64,000 nucleotides of DNA from Nitrosomonas sp. Is35 (GCF_033063295.1 NZ_JAWJZH010000001.1:124001-188000); one strand, 5' to 3'; counted from the stretch's first letter, positions 1 through 8,707 are shown. Numbers and translations: made by a program. The notes: generated by a model not told the origin, from the sequence alone.

Positions 1-1169
1 TTTTTGCCGCGATCGCTGGTGTCGATTCCATCGTTGCCGATTCTTTCCAGAATTTGCAGTTGCACCGGCACTTCTTGCTTGAGTTCAATCCGTTCGGGAT
101 TGATCCGCTGATCCGCACCGGGCCGGCCGCTGATCTGAATGCGTTGATCCAGTCTGAGATCGCTCCTTACGTTGCCGGATACCGGGCTGCCCGGATCCAA
201 TGTGACAATCCGGTTACTCAGGTTTAATTCCTTGCCCTCCAGCGCATGGATATAACCTTCGATCACGACATGATCGACATTGCCGATACTCTGCCGGGTT
301 GGTTCCGCTTGAACCTGATGCGCCTTCATTTGAAGACCATCCCAACGGCCGGCAATGGATATTTCCATGCCTTTCGCGAGACCTTGCGGCATTAATTTGG
401 CATCGTGATGAATGCGGGTGCCATTGACTTCAATGCCCTGTTCGTCGATTTGCGTGATATGGCCGTTTAATCTGGCTTCGGCACGCGGTGCAATGGTCTC
501 GACGCGTGAAGCGGCAATGGTGCCGCTGGAAAGACGGTGACCGCTGACTTGTACCCAATCGCCGGTTTTGAGATTGGAGAGGCTGCTGTGTTCTCCGCCT
601 TGTCCGATCCGAACGGTTTGACCCAATACTTGCATTTCTCCCTTGGTGGTATCGAAGTGGCTGACCGGCCCGACCGCGGCATGGATTACTGCAATGTTGC
701 GCGCTGTGAGTTTATCGCCTGTGCCCAGTGCCCGGGCGGCAACGATCTGGCCCACGGCCAGTTCGTCTGCGCTGGCTGGCTGGCCATCCATGGAGATGGT
801 TGTGCCGGAGCTGTAATGAATTTCAATGCCGTTGACACAAATGCTGGCGAATCCGGTGATGACACCTACAATTCCTGTGCCGCCGATACCGCCATCGTTT
901 GCGATGCTTCCGGTTCCACCGATTCCGCCTTGCGGGTTGCCGGTGCCGCCCATTCCGCCATCGTGCAGTCCAGTCCCGCCGACGCCGGATTGAGCCGCAC
1001 CGGTACCGCCGATTCCGGAGTGGGTAAGCATGACGGGATTAATGAGAGAAGCGTTGTCATCGCAGTTATTTTTTGCGAATGCGCTGACAGCGCATAAGAA
1101 TGTCAAAGCGATCATGCCGAATTGATGCAAACTGGCTTGGCATATCGCCGCTAATGAAATTTTTTTCAT
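1..1169 (-). CDS. DUF5666-type secreted repeat protein, 3' end outside window
   Basis: The frame opens at an ATG (complement of 1167-1169) and stays open for 389 codons to the left edge, so the protein is incomplete here. An N-terminal hydrophobic segment ending near 'SAFAKN' looks like a signal peptide. Next come five GxGGTG units about ten residues apart (873-1018). After that, repeated beta-rich segments of about 65 residues, such as 'GFASICVNGIEIHYSS' and 'GHITQIDEQGIEVNGT', resemble DUF5666 OB-like repeats. It lies 23 bp downstream of the DUF6502 gene on the same strand, so the two are probably cotranscribed. The molecular function is not known; export is inferred from the leader. The frame is clear, and the family name is by pattern recognition. 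Confidence 0.75.
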   Translation of the reverse strand, partial: MKKISLAAICQASLHQFGMIALTFLCAVSAFAKNNCDDNASLINPVMLTHSGIGGTGAAQSGVGGTGLHDGGMGGTGNPQGGIGGTGSIANDGGIGGTGIVGVITGFASICVNGIEIHYSSGTTISMDGQPASADELAVGQIVAARALGTGDKLTARNIAVIHAAVGPVSHFDTTKGEMQVLGQTVRIGQGGEHSSLSNLKTGDWVQVSGHRLSSGTIAASRVETIAPRAEARLNGHITQIDEQGIEVNGTRIHHDAKLMPQGLAKGMEISIAGRWDGLQMKAHQVQAEPTRQSIGNVDHVVIEGYIHALEGKELNLSNRIVTLDPGSPVSGNVRSDLRLDQRIQISGRPGADQRINPERIELKQEVPVQLQILERIGNDGIDTSDRGK

Positions 1170-1192
1170 TCGGATAGATTCAAGTTCTTGTG

Positions 1193-2065
1193 CTAGGAAT
1201 GCGAATCGCTTGTGTGCCCGGGGGTTTTTTTCGGCTCGACCGGTTCGCTGTAATAATAAATGCCAAATGTCATGCGGTAATCCGGCTCGCATTTTTGCGC
1301 ATCGGTTTTTTCCAGCTCCAAAGCGGTCTTGTTGATTGCAAGCAAGGATTCCATGCCCAGTTGCGCGGATTTCTCAGCGAGTAGTTTGACTGAGTCGGCG
1401 CTCAATCCATCGTAGTAAACACTGCGCTCCAGGAAAGGCTGGTTGTGACCGAGCAAGTTGCTGGTTGCGGCCGCCGCGTGATCATGCAAGTTATGGCCAA
1501 AATAAAAAACTTTTTCATCAAAGCCATGTGCGGGAATGAACGCTGCTGTATTAAGACAAACACGGTTTTCTTCGTCGAAGTGAGCAACGCCAAGTCTTAG
1601 CCACTCATCCAGCACAACCCGTGAACGGATATCGCAGCTCACACTGGCAACCAATCCCTCAAAAGAAATATCGCCACCTTCCCGGGCAAATCTTGGCAAT
1701 CGTTTGGGTTGATTGTTTTCGTCCAGATAACGGGGGTCGCTGCTCCAGAGACTGACCAGCCGGGCGCCGAGTGAAATCGCTTGCGGCGTGGTTTCGGCGC
1801 CGGAATAACTGCCATGGCGTAATCGCTTGATGTCTTTGCGGTGAATACCGGTCAGCAAACTGAGATGACTATCCGTCGAAGGTTTTTCGCCGATTTTGAA
1901 GTCGTTTGCGGCTACTTCAACATATAAATCTTTCAGCATTTCCGTCAGAAAAGGATAGGTGATTCCTTTGGCCAGCATCAGTTTGATGAATGGCCGTAAT
2001 ACCCGGCGCACTGCTGTGATCAGTGCCGGTGAAAGGCTTGAATTGGTTGAATGAACACCATGCAT
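1193..2065 (-). CDS. DUF6502 family protein, possible DNA-binding regulator
   Basis: This 290-residue soluble protein has no signal peptide. Residues about 64-85 ('SLLTGIHRKDIKRLR') look like a helix-turn-helix recognition segment preceded by a helical N-terminus, and the rest resembles DUF6502 proteins, which I know to occur beside DUF5666 genes. It is the first gene of a leftward pair with the DUF5666 protein. Its promoter region is shared with the divergent cupredoxin/propeller gene and contains three GGGAAAAT boxes, so a role as local regulator is plausible but inferred. The ATG at 2065 was chosen because it gives full length and sits about 50 bp from an extended -10 element. No catalytic motif was recognised. 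Confidence 0.75.
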   Translation of the reverse strand: MHGVHSTNSSLSPALITAVRRVLRPFIKLMLAKGITYPFLTEMLKDLYVEVAANDFKIGEKPSTDSHLSLLTGIHRKDIKRLRHGSYSGAETTPQAISLGARLVSLWSSDPRYLDENNQPKRLPRFAREGGDISFEGLVASVSCDIRSRVVLDEWLRLGVAHFDEENRVCLNTAAFIPAHGFDEKVFYFGHNLHDHAAAATSNLLGHNQPFLERSVYYDGLSADSVKLLAEKSAQLGMESLLAINKTALELEKTDAQKCEPDYRMTFGIYYYSEPVEPKKTPGHTSDSHS

Positions 2066-2115
2066 AACAAATTGTCCGCGAGGAAATTAAAGCCATTAAC
2101 GAATGATTGCAAAAC

Positions 2116-2121
2116 ATTTTA
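2116..2121 (-). promoter_or_regulatory. Extended -10 element for the DUF6502/DUF5666 pair
   Basis: On the minus strand the sequence reads TGCTAAAAT, an extended -10 hexamer TAAAAT with the upstream TG. It lies about 50 bp before the DUF6502 start. The corresponding -35 region would fall inside the first GGGAAAAT operator-like box, which would suit autoregulation. Assigned by eye only. Confidence 0.45.
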
Positions 2122-2125
2122 GCAT

Positions 2126-2206
2126 GTTGTGGGAAAATATCACACAAATTGTTGACATGGAAAATTTTCCCACGTATAGTATTTCTTGTGCGGGAAAATG
2201 TTACAC
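2126..2206. promoter_or_regulatory. Operator-like array of three GGGAAAAT boxes
   Basis: GGGAAAAT occurs at 2131-2138 and 2192-2199 on the plus strand, and inverted (ATTTTCCC) at 2164-2171. The two direct copies sit in longer similar sequences, TTGTGGGAAAATATCACAC and TTGTGCGGGAAAATGTTACAC. The inverted copy overlaps a 12-bp perfect palindrome, GGAAAATTTTCC (2159-2170). The boxes flank and overlap the rightward promoter and cover the likely leftward -35. They probably bind a regulator shared by both divergent units; the neighbouring DUF6502 protein is the obvious candidate, by inference. Confidence 0.6.
2152..2180 (+). promoter_or_regulatory. Strong sigma70-type promoter for the cupredoxin/propeller gene
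   Basis: TTGACA (2152-2157), a 17-bp spacer and TATAGT (2175-2180) form a near-consensus sigma70 promoter about 95 bp upstream of the chosen start at 2275. The spacer contains the inverted GGGAAAAT box, so a protein bound there would be expected to block RNA polymerase. Confidence 0.75.
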
Positions 2207-2274
2207 GTAAATAGCTTTCATCAATGATGAATCGAGAGCTGCCGTTTTAGTTAATGTTGAATGAGAGATTCACT

Positions 2275-4107
2275 ATGTTTGAAATATCAATAAAAAGAAA
2301 GAGTAAAAAGGTTATTGCCTGCGGTGCGGCGATCCTGGCTTTATCGGCAAATAGCGTTGCTGCTGATAACCAAGTCAATTTTGCACTGACCGATATCCCG
2401 GGCCGCTGGTTTGATACCGGATCGTCAGTCGCGGGCAGCCGCTCGATTGCCATCGCCTCGCCGGGCGCAAGAGTCAATTTTTCGGGAAACTCCAATACCG
2501 TGCATACCAGAACCAGTTTGATTTACCCAACTGGCGCGGCGGGCATGCCATTTAATACCGATCCCAAAAAGGGTGGCGACAGTCTGATACTGACGACACC
2601 GGGATTGTATGTCTTTACTTGCAGCATTCACCCGTACATGTTCGGTGCGGTGATTGTGGACGATCCGGCAACTACCGGATTGGACCTGGGTTCTTCACTC
2701 AGCCTGATCAACGGTATTACCGTTCCAAGCAGCAGCGATCTCGCTACGCGGTTGTTACGAACATTCTTCATTGCGACCAATCCGGCTAACTGGCAGAACT
2801 ACGCCAGTAATGCTAAGTGGCATATTACTTATCCCAACGTGGATGTGCGCGTGGACATCGGTGTCGTCAATTTGCCCGCCGTATTGAATGCGCGCTACGG
2901 CAATGACATCAATTTATCCGCGTTGCAAAATCCCGCGATTCCGGCGGTTGGAGAAATCTGGGCGGCAACGCAATTTGAAATGACTGCGGGAAAATCCAAA
3001 CCGGGAACCGTTTCTGCAATTGATGGCACTAATTGGCAAGTAACGCGCAAGGTGGCGCTGCCTTCGATCAAAATGAACAATCCGCATAATATGTGGACTG
3101 ATAGAGATCAGAACGTTATCTATGTAACGCAATGGTTTGACAAAAAACTGACGGTTTATGACCGCAAAACCGGCGCGCTGATCCGCAACGTATCCGTTGG
3201 CGAAGCGCCAGCGCATGTGATGACGCTGACCGATACTGATAGATTGCATATTACCAACAATGGCGATACCCGCACGGATTCGGTGATGGAATTGAGTCCA
3301 CTGGCTGCTCAAGTGTTGCGCCGGGTGGATATTGGACGAGGCAATGCGCACGCGCACTGGATGAGCCATGACGGCAAAACCATGGTGACGCCGAATGTGC
3401 TGAGCGGTGATACCACGCAGTACAACTTCAAAACAAATTCCATCGAAGCCATTCTGCCCGTGAGTGGTCATTTCAGCCATCCGCTGGCTACCGGCATGAT
3501 GCCGGATGCCAGTAAGTATTACGTCGCTAATTTGCTGGATAGCACTATCACCGTGGTTGACATGAAGTTGCATAACGTTATCAAGCACATTAACCTGATT
3601 GAGCATTACGACCCGCTATCCGGCGTTATTTCCGGTCCTGTCGGCGCGTTACCGGTGCAAACGCCGGTATCGCCGGATGGGAAAAATATGGTTACGGCGA
3701 ATACGCTCACCGGCACGATCACTATCGTCGATACACGCCCCAATCTGGCGACAACCGATGAAGTGGTGGCCATGCTGCCGTGCGATCCGGGCTGTCATGG
3801 CGTGCAATATGGCGCCAAGAAAGGCGGTGGCTACTATGCCTATGTCACCAGTAAATTCTCGAACAGAATGCTCGTTATTGATCCTGATCCCAACAGCGAT
3901 GGCGATCCATCCGATGCCAAGATAGCAGGTAAAGTCGGACTGTTCGCCGCAAACTCTACCGTGAAGGATGACACGATTACGGCTAATCCTGGCATGGGAG
4001 GACAAGGTATTCTGCCGATTCCGCTGGTTTATAACGGCTGGGTTCAGAATTTGCCTGCAGCATGGCGCAATCAATTGACTGGGGCACAACAAGATCCAAT
4101 TAAGTAA
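2275..4107 (+). CDS. Secreted cupredoxin domain fused to a YVTN-type beta-propeller
   Basis: The ATG at 2275 follows a GAGAG ribosome site and gives a typical leader ('KKVIACGAAILALSANSVAA'); an upstream ATG at 2254 would add seven residues without benefit. Residues about 30-130 form a cupredoxin-like domain with type 1 copper ligands H77, C116, H119 and M122 in 'CSIHPYM', the amicyanin spacing C-x2-H-x2-M. From about residue 210 to the end, repeats such as 'YVTQWFDKKLTVYDRKTG' and 'YYVANLLDSTITVVDMK' mark a YVTN/YncE-like propeller. A periplasmic electron-transfer or copper-dependent enzyme is likely, but the substrate is unknown. The domain order is opposite to nitrous oxide reductase, which has its cupredoxin at the C-terminus with CuA cysteines. 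Confidence 0.8.
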   Translation: MFEISIKRKSKKVIACGAAILALSANSVAADNQVNFALTDIPGRWFDTGSSVAGSRSIAIASPGARVNFSGNSNTVHTRTSLIYPTGAAGMPFNTDPKKGGDSLILTTPGLYVFTCSIHPYMFGAVIVDDPATTGLDLGSSLSLINGITVPSSSDLATRLLRTFFIATNPANWQNYASNAKWHITYPNVDVRVDIGVVNLPAVLNARYGNDINLSALQNPAIPAVGEIWAATQFEMTAGKSKPGTVSAIDGTNWQVTRKVALPSIKMNNPHNMWTDRDQNVIYVTQWFDKKLTVYDRKTGALIRNVSVGEAPAHVMTLTDTDRLHITNNGDTRTDSVMELSPLAAQVLRRVDIGRGNAHAHWMSHDGKTMVTPNVLSGDTTQYNFKTNSIEAILPVSGHFSHPLATGMMPDASKYYVANLLDSTITVVDMKLHNVIKHINLIEHYDPLSGVISGPVGALPVQTPVSPDGKNMVTANTLTGTITIVDTRPNLATTDEVVAMLPCDPGCHGVQYGAKKGGGYYAYVTSKFSNRMLVIDPDPNSDGDPSDAKIAGKVGLFAANSTVKDDTITANPGMGGQGILPIPLVYNGWVQNLPAAWRNQLTGAQQDPIK

Positions 4108-4198
4108 CGGAATGTTGGATAAGAAGATACTTTCAGAAATTTGCTGTTAATTTAAATGTTGTACTGTGTTTGTTACTTTTATCAATGAGGAGAAAAAA

Positions 4199-4843
4199 AT
4201 GAGTTCAGGACATGACGGACGTGATGATGATTCATCGGGACACGAGCACAAAGCTTTTAAATTCACGATTGTGGATAGTAAGGTAACAGCTGCATTTGAG
4301 CTGGATGATGGCGTGTGGGAATCAAAATCGATCGACGATGACGGCAGTGAAACCTACGTAGTGGAAGGAACCGAGGTCGTTCGTACCGAGGTCAAAGCTT
4401 TCGGCACGGAAATAACCCGCTATGCCGACGTCGATGGCGACGGCACTTACTTGCGTGTTTCGGAGCAATGGACAGTTTCACCGGGTGCTAACGGCACGGT
4501 TCCAAAGTTTTCCGGGATACTGAGATTCTCACCTACCGATAGCGATGATGCGATTGCAGTGCGCGCCGGTGAAGACTGCTCTGGTGGACGTGGTTCCGAT
4601 GATTTTGTAATCCGCGATGTATCGCATTTGCGCATCGATGATTTCAGCTCGCTGGAGCATGATACGCTGGTTTTTGATACCGGCCTTGGCTTAACGTCGA
4701 AGGAACACTTGGCCAGCTTTGTTACCGATATTCATCAGGAAGGCACCAATTTCATCGTGAACTTCGGTTCCGATGTATCAATCACGCTGGTTGGCGTTCA
4801 ACCGGATCACATCAGCTGGGATGATGTTAGCGTGCTGAGCTAA
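4199..4843 (+). CDS. Acidic RTX-like protein, probably type I secreted
   Basis: The ATG at 4199 follows GAGGAG at good spacing; a longer frame from 4166 lacks this signal. The 214-residue product is strongly acidic and Asp/Gly-rich ('HDGRDDDSSGHEH', 'DVDGDGTY'). It has no Sec signal peptide. The C-terminal third ('DFVIRDVSHLRIDDFSS...LVFDTGLG...FVVNFG'-like pattern) resembles the tail of hemolysin-type calcium-binding proteins, which carries a type I export signal, although full GGxGxD nonapeptides are lacking. It follows the cupredoxin/propeller gene by 91 bp and may belong to the same unit. Function is unknown, and no dedicated type I exporter lies directly beside it. Confidence 0.6.
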   Translation: MSSGHDGRDDDSSGHEHKAFKFTIVDSKVTAAFELDDGVWESKSIDDDGSETYVVEGTEVVRTEVKAFGTEITRYADVDGDGTYLRVSEQWTVSPGANGTVPKFSGILRFSPTDSDDAIAVRAGEDCSGGRGSDDFVIRDVSHLRIDDFSSLEHDTLVFDTGLGLTSKEHLASFVTDIHQEGTNFIVNFGSDVSITLVGVQPDHISWDDVSVLS

Positions 4844-4903
4844 CATCCGCGCATCAAGGGGTTTTTAACTCCTCCCGTTTATCAATTTCAGCTTCTCGCG
4901 GAA

Positions 4904-4940
4904 CTTCCCAAAACAGGCCGTATCGCGCCTTTTTGGGAAG
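4904..4940. terminator. Strong hairpin after the RTX-like gene
   Basis: CTTCCCAAAA (4904-4913) pairs perfectly with TTTTGGGAAG (4931-4940), and inner AGGC/GCCT extends the stem past one bulge. No T-run follows, so intrinsic termination is uncertain; it may instead stabilise the mRNA end. Confidence 0.45.
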
Positions 4941-5010
4941 CAGGGGGATTATTTTCTAAAAAATTGGCTAACCCGGCATTTTTTGGAATTCACAGATAAA
5001 GGAATTTACC

Positions 5011-6084
5011 ATGAACACTTTACTTATCAGCCAAGAGCGTTTGCTGCAAGCGAAGATTGCTTATACGCCGCGCAACTTAAAATTGGAAACAGTAGCGGCG
5101 TTGTTGCAAGGGGACGAAGTAATTCCCGATGCCGGCGATATGGTGCTGGCGAAGGTTACCAAGATTGGCCACCATAGCGGGCTGGAATTGGCTCACGGAC
5201 GGCGTTCCGCGCTATTTGCAGGTGACGAAATCATTGTCTGCTATGGTGATCGTTATGCGCCCGATCAGTTTGAAGCGCATGTGTCGGATGATTTGCAGGC
5301 ATGCGATCTGGTGGCATCCGGCGGCATAGCTTCGCGTGTTAATTACCGTCACGCCAGTGTCAAAGCACCGACCAGCATCGAACCCATCGGTTTATTGCTG
5401 GATAGCCATAATCAGCGCATCAATTTGCGGGATACCGCACTGCCTAAACTGGTCAGTTTGTTTCCACGCCCCTACACAATAGCGGTAACCGGAACTGCGA
5501 TGAATGCCGGCAAAACAACCACTGCGGCCACTTTGATTCGCGGCCTGGTCAATGCAGGCTATACCGTAGGCGCAGCAAAAGTGACCGGCACCGGTTCCGG
5601 CAGGGATACTTGGCTCATGACCGATGCCGGATCCAAATTAACGTTGGATTTCACGCACGCCGGTTTTCCTTCGACGTATATGCTTACGCCGGAGCAAGTC
5701 GACCATATCGTGGAAACGCTTGTTATGCATCTGAGCGCAGCCAGAGTGGATGCGATTGTGCTGGAAGTGGCCGATGGCTTGTTGCAGCGCGAGACAGCTG
5801 CTTTGCTGGACTCCAAAGTCTTTGCACGAGCCGTGGATAGCGTAATTTTCGCCGCAGGCGATGCCATGGGCGCGGTGGCAGGTATTGAGCACTTAAAGCG
5901 TAAGAAGCTGCCGGTAAGCGCGGTCAGCGGCCGGTTGACAGCTTCTCCTCTGGCGATCATTGAAACAGAAAAGGCCACCGGATTACCTGTGTTTGATAAG
6001 GCTGCGCTCAGTTCTCCAGCTATCGCCAGTGCGCTGCATATTCCGCTGCAAGGTTCATCGCTGCGGAAAATATTGGCAGGCTAG
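5011..6084 (+). CDS. P-loop NTPase, MobB/DUF1611-like, function unknown
   Basis: The 357-residue protein has an N-terminal domain of about 150 residues of unknown fold, then a Walker A motif 'GTAMNAGKTTTAATL' around residues 160-174. The downstream 'VDAIVLEVADGLLQRET' resembles the acidic switch of dethiobiotin-synthetase and MobB-type NTPases. It is cytosolic and has no signal peptide. Start at 5011 follows AAAGGAA. The ABC exporter gene begins 47 bp downstream and the hydrolase after it overlaps, so the three probably form one transcript. I recognise the fold class but not a specific substrate. DUF1611-like is the closest named group I can offer. Confidence 0.6.
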   Translation: MNTLLISQERLLQAKIAYTPRNLKLETVAALLQGDEVIPDAGDMVLAKVTKIGHHSGLELAHGRRSALFAGDEIIVCYGDRYAPDQFEAHVSDDLQACDLVASGGIASRVNYRHASVKAPTSIEPIGLLLDSHNQRINLRDTALPKLVSLFPRPYTIAVTGTAMNAGKTTTAATLIRGLVNAGYTVGAAKVTGTGSGRDTWLMTDAGSKLTLDFTHAGFPSTYMLTPEQVDHIVETLVMHLSAARVDAIVLEVADGLLQRETAALLDSKVFARAVDSVIFAAGDAMGAVAGIEHLKRKKLPVSAVSGRLTASPLAIIETEKATGLPVFDKAALSSPAIASALHIPLQGSSLRKILAG

Positions 6085-6131
6085 CCAGCGTGCGAAGCGC
6101 ACATTACTCTCAACATTATTAAGTCCGCACA

Positions 6132-7838
6132 ATGAAAATTCCTCCGATACTTCACGGCTACCGCCGTATTCTGTTCATCCGCCTGGTTTCCAATGGGTTA
6201 TTGCAAGCGGCATTGGCGATTGGCACGGCGTGGCTGGTGAAGGAAATATTCGACGGCTTTCTGACCGTGCAACAGCCGGTGTTGGATACGCGTGCGGTAT
6301 GGCTGGTCGCAGGATTGATTATGGCAGCGGCGTGTATTGGCTGGCTGCGCATGGCGGAACGCATTGATGCTGAAAAAATGGGGCAGCACTATGCTGCCGA
6401 AGTGCGGATCTTGTTGTACGACTGCTTGAGTTTTTTGACTCCCCGGACATTACAAAAGCGCAGCCGGGGCGGTGTATCGCTTCGCTTTGTTGGCGATATG
6501 ACGTCGTTGCGGCGCTGGATCAGCATGGGATTGGCGCGTGTCACCGTAGCGGGTGTCTCAACCGTATCCGCATTGCTGCTGTTGGGAATGATCAATTGGC
6601 AGCTCACCGTCACGGTAACCGTATCGCTCGCCATGGGCGCATGGTTGACTTATCTTTTCGGTAAGCGTATGCGCGCTGCGGCAAAAGAATCGCGGCGGCG
6701 CTTATCCAATTTGGCAGCCAATGTGAATGAAAAAGTAACCAGCATCGCGGTTGTGCAGGTATTCGGCCAGGTTGATCGCGAGCGTGAGCACATTATCCGT
6801 CAAGGAAAATATTTGCAGGATTCGATGGTTGCCCGGGCGCGCATAGCGGGTCAGATTCTGGGTATTACTGAATTTTCCGCTGCCATGACATCGGCAACCA
6901 CATTGCTGGCCGGTATTTTTGCGGTAACAACCGGTACCGCGAGTGTCGGTGCGGTTATCGCGGCCATTACCATCGTCGGTATTCTTCTGCCGCCTTTACG
7001 TGACTTGGGGCGTATTCAGGAATATTGGCATGGCGCAGGTATAGCACGGGAAAGAATCAAGGAATTTTTGGATAGCCCATCCCTGGTGGCGCAAACAACC
7101 AATGCGCCCGATTTGACCGTAAGATCAGGTGGTTTGAAGTTTGACTCAGTCAGCGTGACGGGTGGATTGAATAAGCTGAGCGGTACCATAGCGCCGGGTA
7201 AAGTGGTTGCAGTGGTTGGGCCCAATGGCGCGGGCAAATCAACGTTGTTGCTATTGGCTGCGCGGCTGATCGATCCGCATGAAGGCAAGGTGTTTCTCGA
7301 TGGGCAAAACCTGGCGGAACATAGCTTGAATTCAGTGCGCCAAGCTGTCGGCATGGCCGGACCTGATCTGCCTTTGTTACGCGGCACAATCGAAAGAAAT
7401 TTACGTTATCGCTGGCGCAATGCGCCGGATAAGGAAGTGGCCAGAGTTCGTGTACTGTGCGGGATTGATGAAATGCTAGTGCCGTTTCCGGAAGGAGACA
7501 AAACCCGGGTTGCGGAAGGCGGATTGAATTTATCGGTAGGCCAGCGTCAGCGTATCGCATTGGCCCGCGCTTTGCTGGGAAATCCTCCGCTGCTGCTGCT
7601 GGATGAAGCGGATGCCAATCTCGACAGCCAAGCCAGTAAAGTCATCGACCGCATACTGGCTAGCTATCAAGGGACTGTTCTCATGGTGACGCATCATGTA
7701 GACCATATCATGGCGGCTGATGAAATCTGGTATCTCGAAGCGGGCCGCTTGCTGGAAGCGGGTCCACCCGCTGCGCTGTTGTCCGGTGATGGGCCGGTTG
7801 CGCGGTTTTTCGGTATTAGCAAGCCGGTTGCGATTTGA
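6132..7838 (+). CDS. ABC exporter half-transporter (membrane domain fused to ATPase)
   Basis: The 568-residue protein has about six membrane segments in residues 1-300, then an ATP-binding domain. Visible motifs are Walker A 'GPNGAGKST' near residue 362, signature 'LSVGQRQRIALARAL', Walker B 'LLLLDEADANLD' and H-loop 'VTHHVD'. This single TMD-NBD chain is expected to dimerise in the inner membrane and export a substrate that cannot be deduced from sequence. The signature LSVGQ departs slightly from LSGGQ. The next gene starts at a TTG that overlaps its stop by four bases, indicating coupling with a secreted-looking hydrolase. The lipid and multidrug exporter groups are both possible. Confidence 0.85.
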   Translation: MKIPPILHGYRRILFIRLVSNGLLQAALAIGTAWLVKEIFDGFLTVQQPVLDTRAVWLVAGLIMAAACIGWLRMAERIDAEKMGQHYAAEVRILLYDCLSFLTPRTLQKRSRGGVSLRFVGDMTSLRRWISMGLARVTVAGVSTVSALLLLGMINWQLTVTVTVSLAMGAWLTYLFGKRMRAAAKESRRRLSNLAANVNEKVTSIAVVQVFGQVDREREHIIRQGKYLQDSMVARARIAGQILGITEFSAAMTSATTLLAGIFAVTTGTASVGAVIAAITIVGILLPPLRDLGRIQEYWHGAGIARERIKEFLDSPSLVAQTTNAPDLTVRSGGLKFDSVSVTGGLNKLSGTIAPGKVVAVVGPNGAGKSTLLLLAARLIDPHEGKVFLDGQNLAEHSLNSVRQAVGMAGPDLPLLRGTIERNLRYRWRNAPDKEVARVRVLCGIDEMLVPFPEGDKTRVAEGGLNLSVGQRQRIALARALLGNPPLLLLDEADANLDSQASKVIDRILASYQGTVLMVTHHVDHIMAADEIWYLEAGRLLEAGPPAALLSGDGPVARFFGISKPVAI

Positions 7839-8707
7839 AACAGATTGTTTGGGGAGCGATATTGATGCTATTACCGCTATCTTGCACTATGGCTACGAGT
7901 ATTGTGCCGCGTTCAAAACCGATGGAGCGTGGCGTGGTGTTGCAACGTACTCTGCAAACGGATTCTCGCCAGAAGTATTTTCTGTACGTTCCGCGGCAGG
8001 GCGGAAACGGTGCAAAAATTTTTATTACGGTACATGGCATTTCGCGCAATGTGCGCCAGCATGCTAAAGAATTCGTGGCTTATGCTGAGAGATATGGCGT
8101 TGTAATGATCGCGCCCTATTTTCCCTCGGATCGTTTTCCCGATTATCAGCGGCTAGGGCGTAAAGGCAACCGCGCGGATATCGTGCTCAATGCGATTGTG
8201 GCCGAAGTTGCGCAGCTAACGGGCGCCAGCTCAGATAAGCTTTATCTGTTCGGTTATTCAGGCGGAGCGCAGTTTGTGCACCGTTACATGTTTGCCTACC
8301 CGGAACGAGTCGCCAGAATCGTTTTGGGAGCACCGGGCTGGTATACCCTGCCGGATGCCTCGCTTAAATTTCCGATCGGGATACAGCCAGTTCTGAGCAT
8401 ACCGCAAGTACAATTTAATTCCGCCCGTTTCTTGAACATCCCGGTGTGCGTGCTGGTGGGAGAAAAAGATAACCGGCGCGACGCAGAACTGAACAAATCA
8501 ACAATAATTGACAGACTGCAAGGTAAAACCCGGATCGAACGCGGCCGGCACTGGGTGGAGGAAATGAGCTACCAGGCCCGGTTGCTAGGCTTGCCGACTA
8601 CTTATGCTTTTCATCTGCTGCCGGATTCGCCGCATTCGTTTGCGATCAGCATGGAGCGTGGCGACATGGGAGACAAAACGTTTAATTTCTTATTTCCAGA
8701 AAGCTGA
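7835..8707 (+). CDS. Alpha/beta hydrolase, probably exported
   Basis: The longest frame starts with TTG at 7835, overlapping the ABC gene stop (TTGA); an ATG at 7865 is the alternative. The first 25 residues are hydrophobic ('GAILMLLPLSCTMATS') and look like a signal peptide. 'VHGISRN' fits an oxyanion-hole region, 'GYSGGAQF' is the nucleophile elbow with Ser in G-x-S-x-G, and 'LPDSPHSF' near the C-terminus supplies the likely catalytic His. The family is close to poly(3-hydroxybutyrate)-depolymerase/esterase-type hydrolases, but the substrate is not inferable. Coupling to the exporter suggests they act in one process. Confidence 0.75.
   Translation: MKQIVWGAILMLLPLSCTMATSIVPRSKPMERGVVLQRTLQTDSRQKYFLYVPRQGGNGAKIFITVHGISRNVRQHAKEFVAYAERYGVVMIAPYFPSDRFPDYQRLGRKGNRADIVLNAIVAEVAQLTGASSDKLYLFGYSGGAQFVHRYMFAYPERVARIVLGAPGWYTLPDASLKFPIGIQPVLSIPQVQFNSARFLNIPVCVLVGEKDNRRDAELNKSTIIDRLQGKTRIERGRHWVEEMSYQARLLGLPTTYAFHLLPDSPHSFAISMERGDMGDKTFNFLFPES

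Noticed and set aside
537-1097. 186-residue plus-strand frame
   Set aside because: It is antisense to the DUF5666 gene, whose leader and repeats explain the sequence; the plus-strand product is Cys/Ala-rich with no domain.
2914-3606. 230-residue minus-strand frame
   Set aside because: Antisense to the propeller-coding part; His/Arg-rich low-complexity product with no ribosome site.
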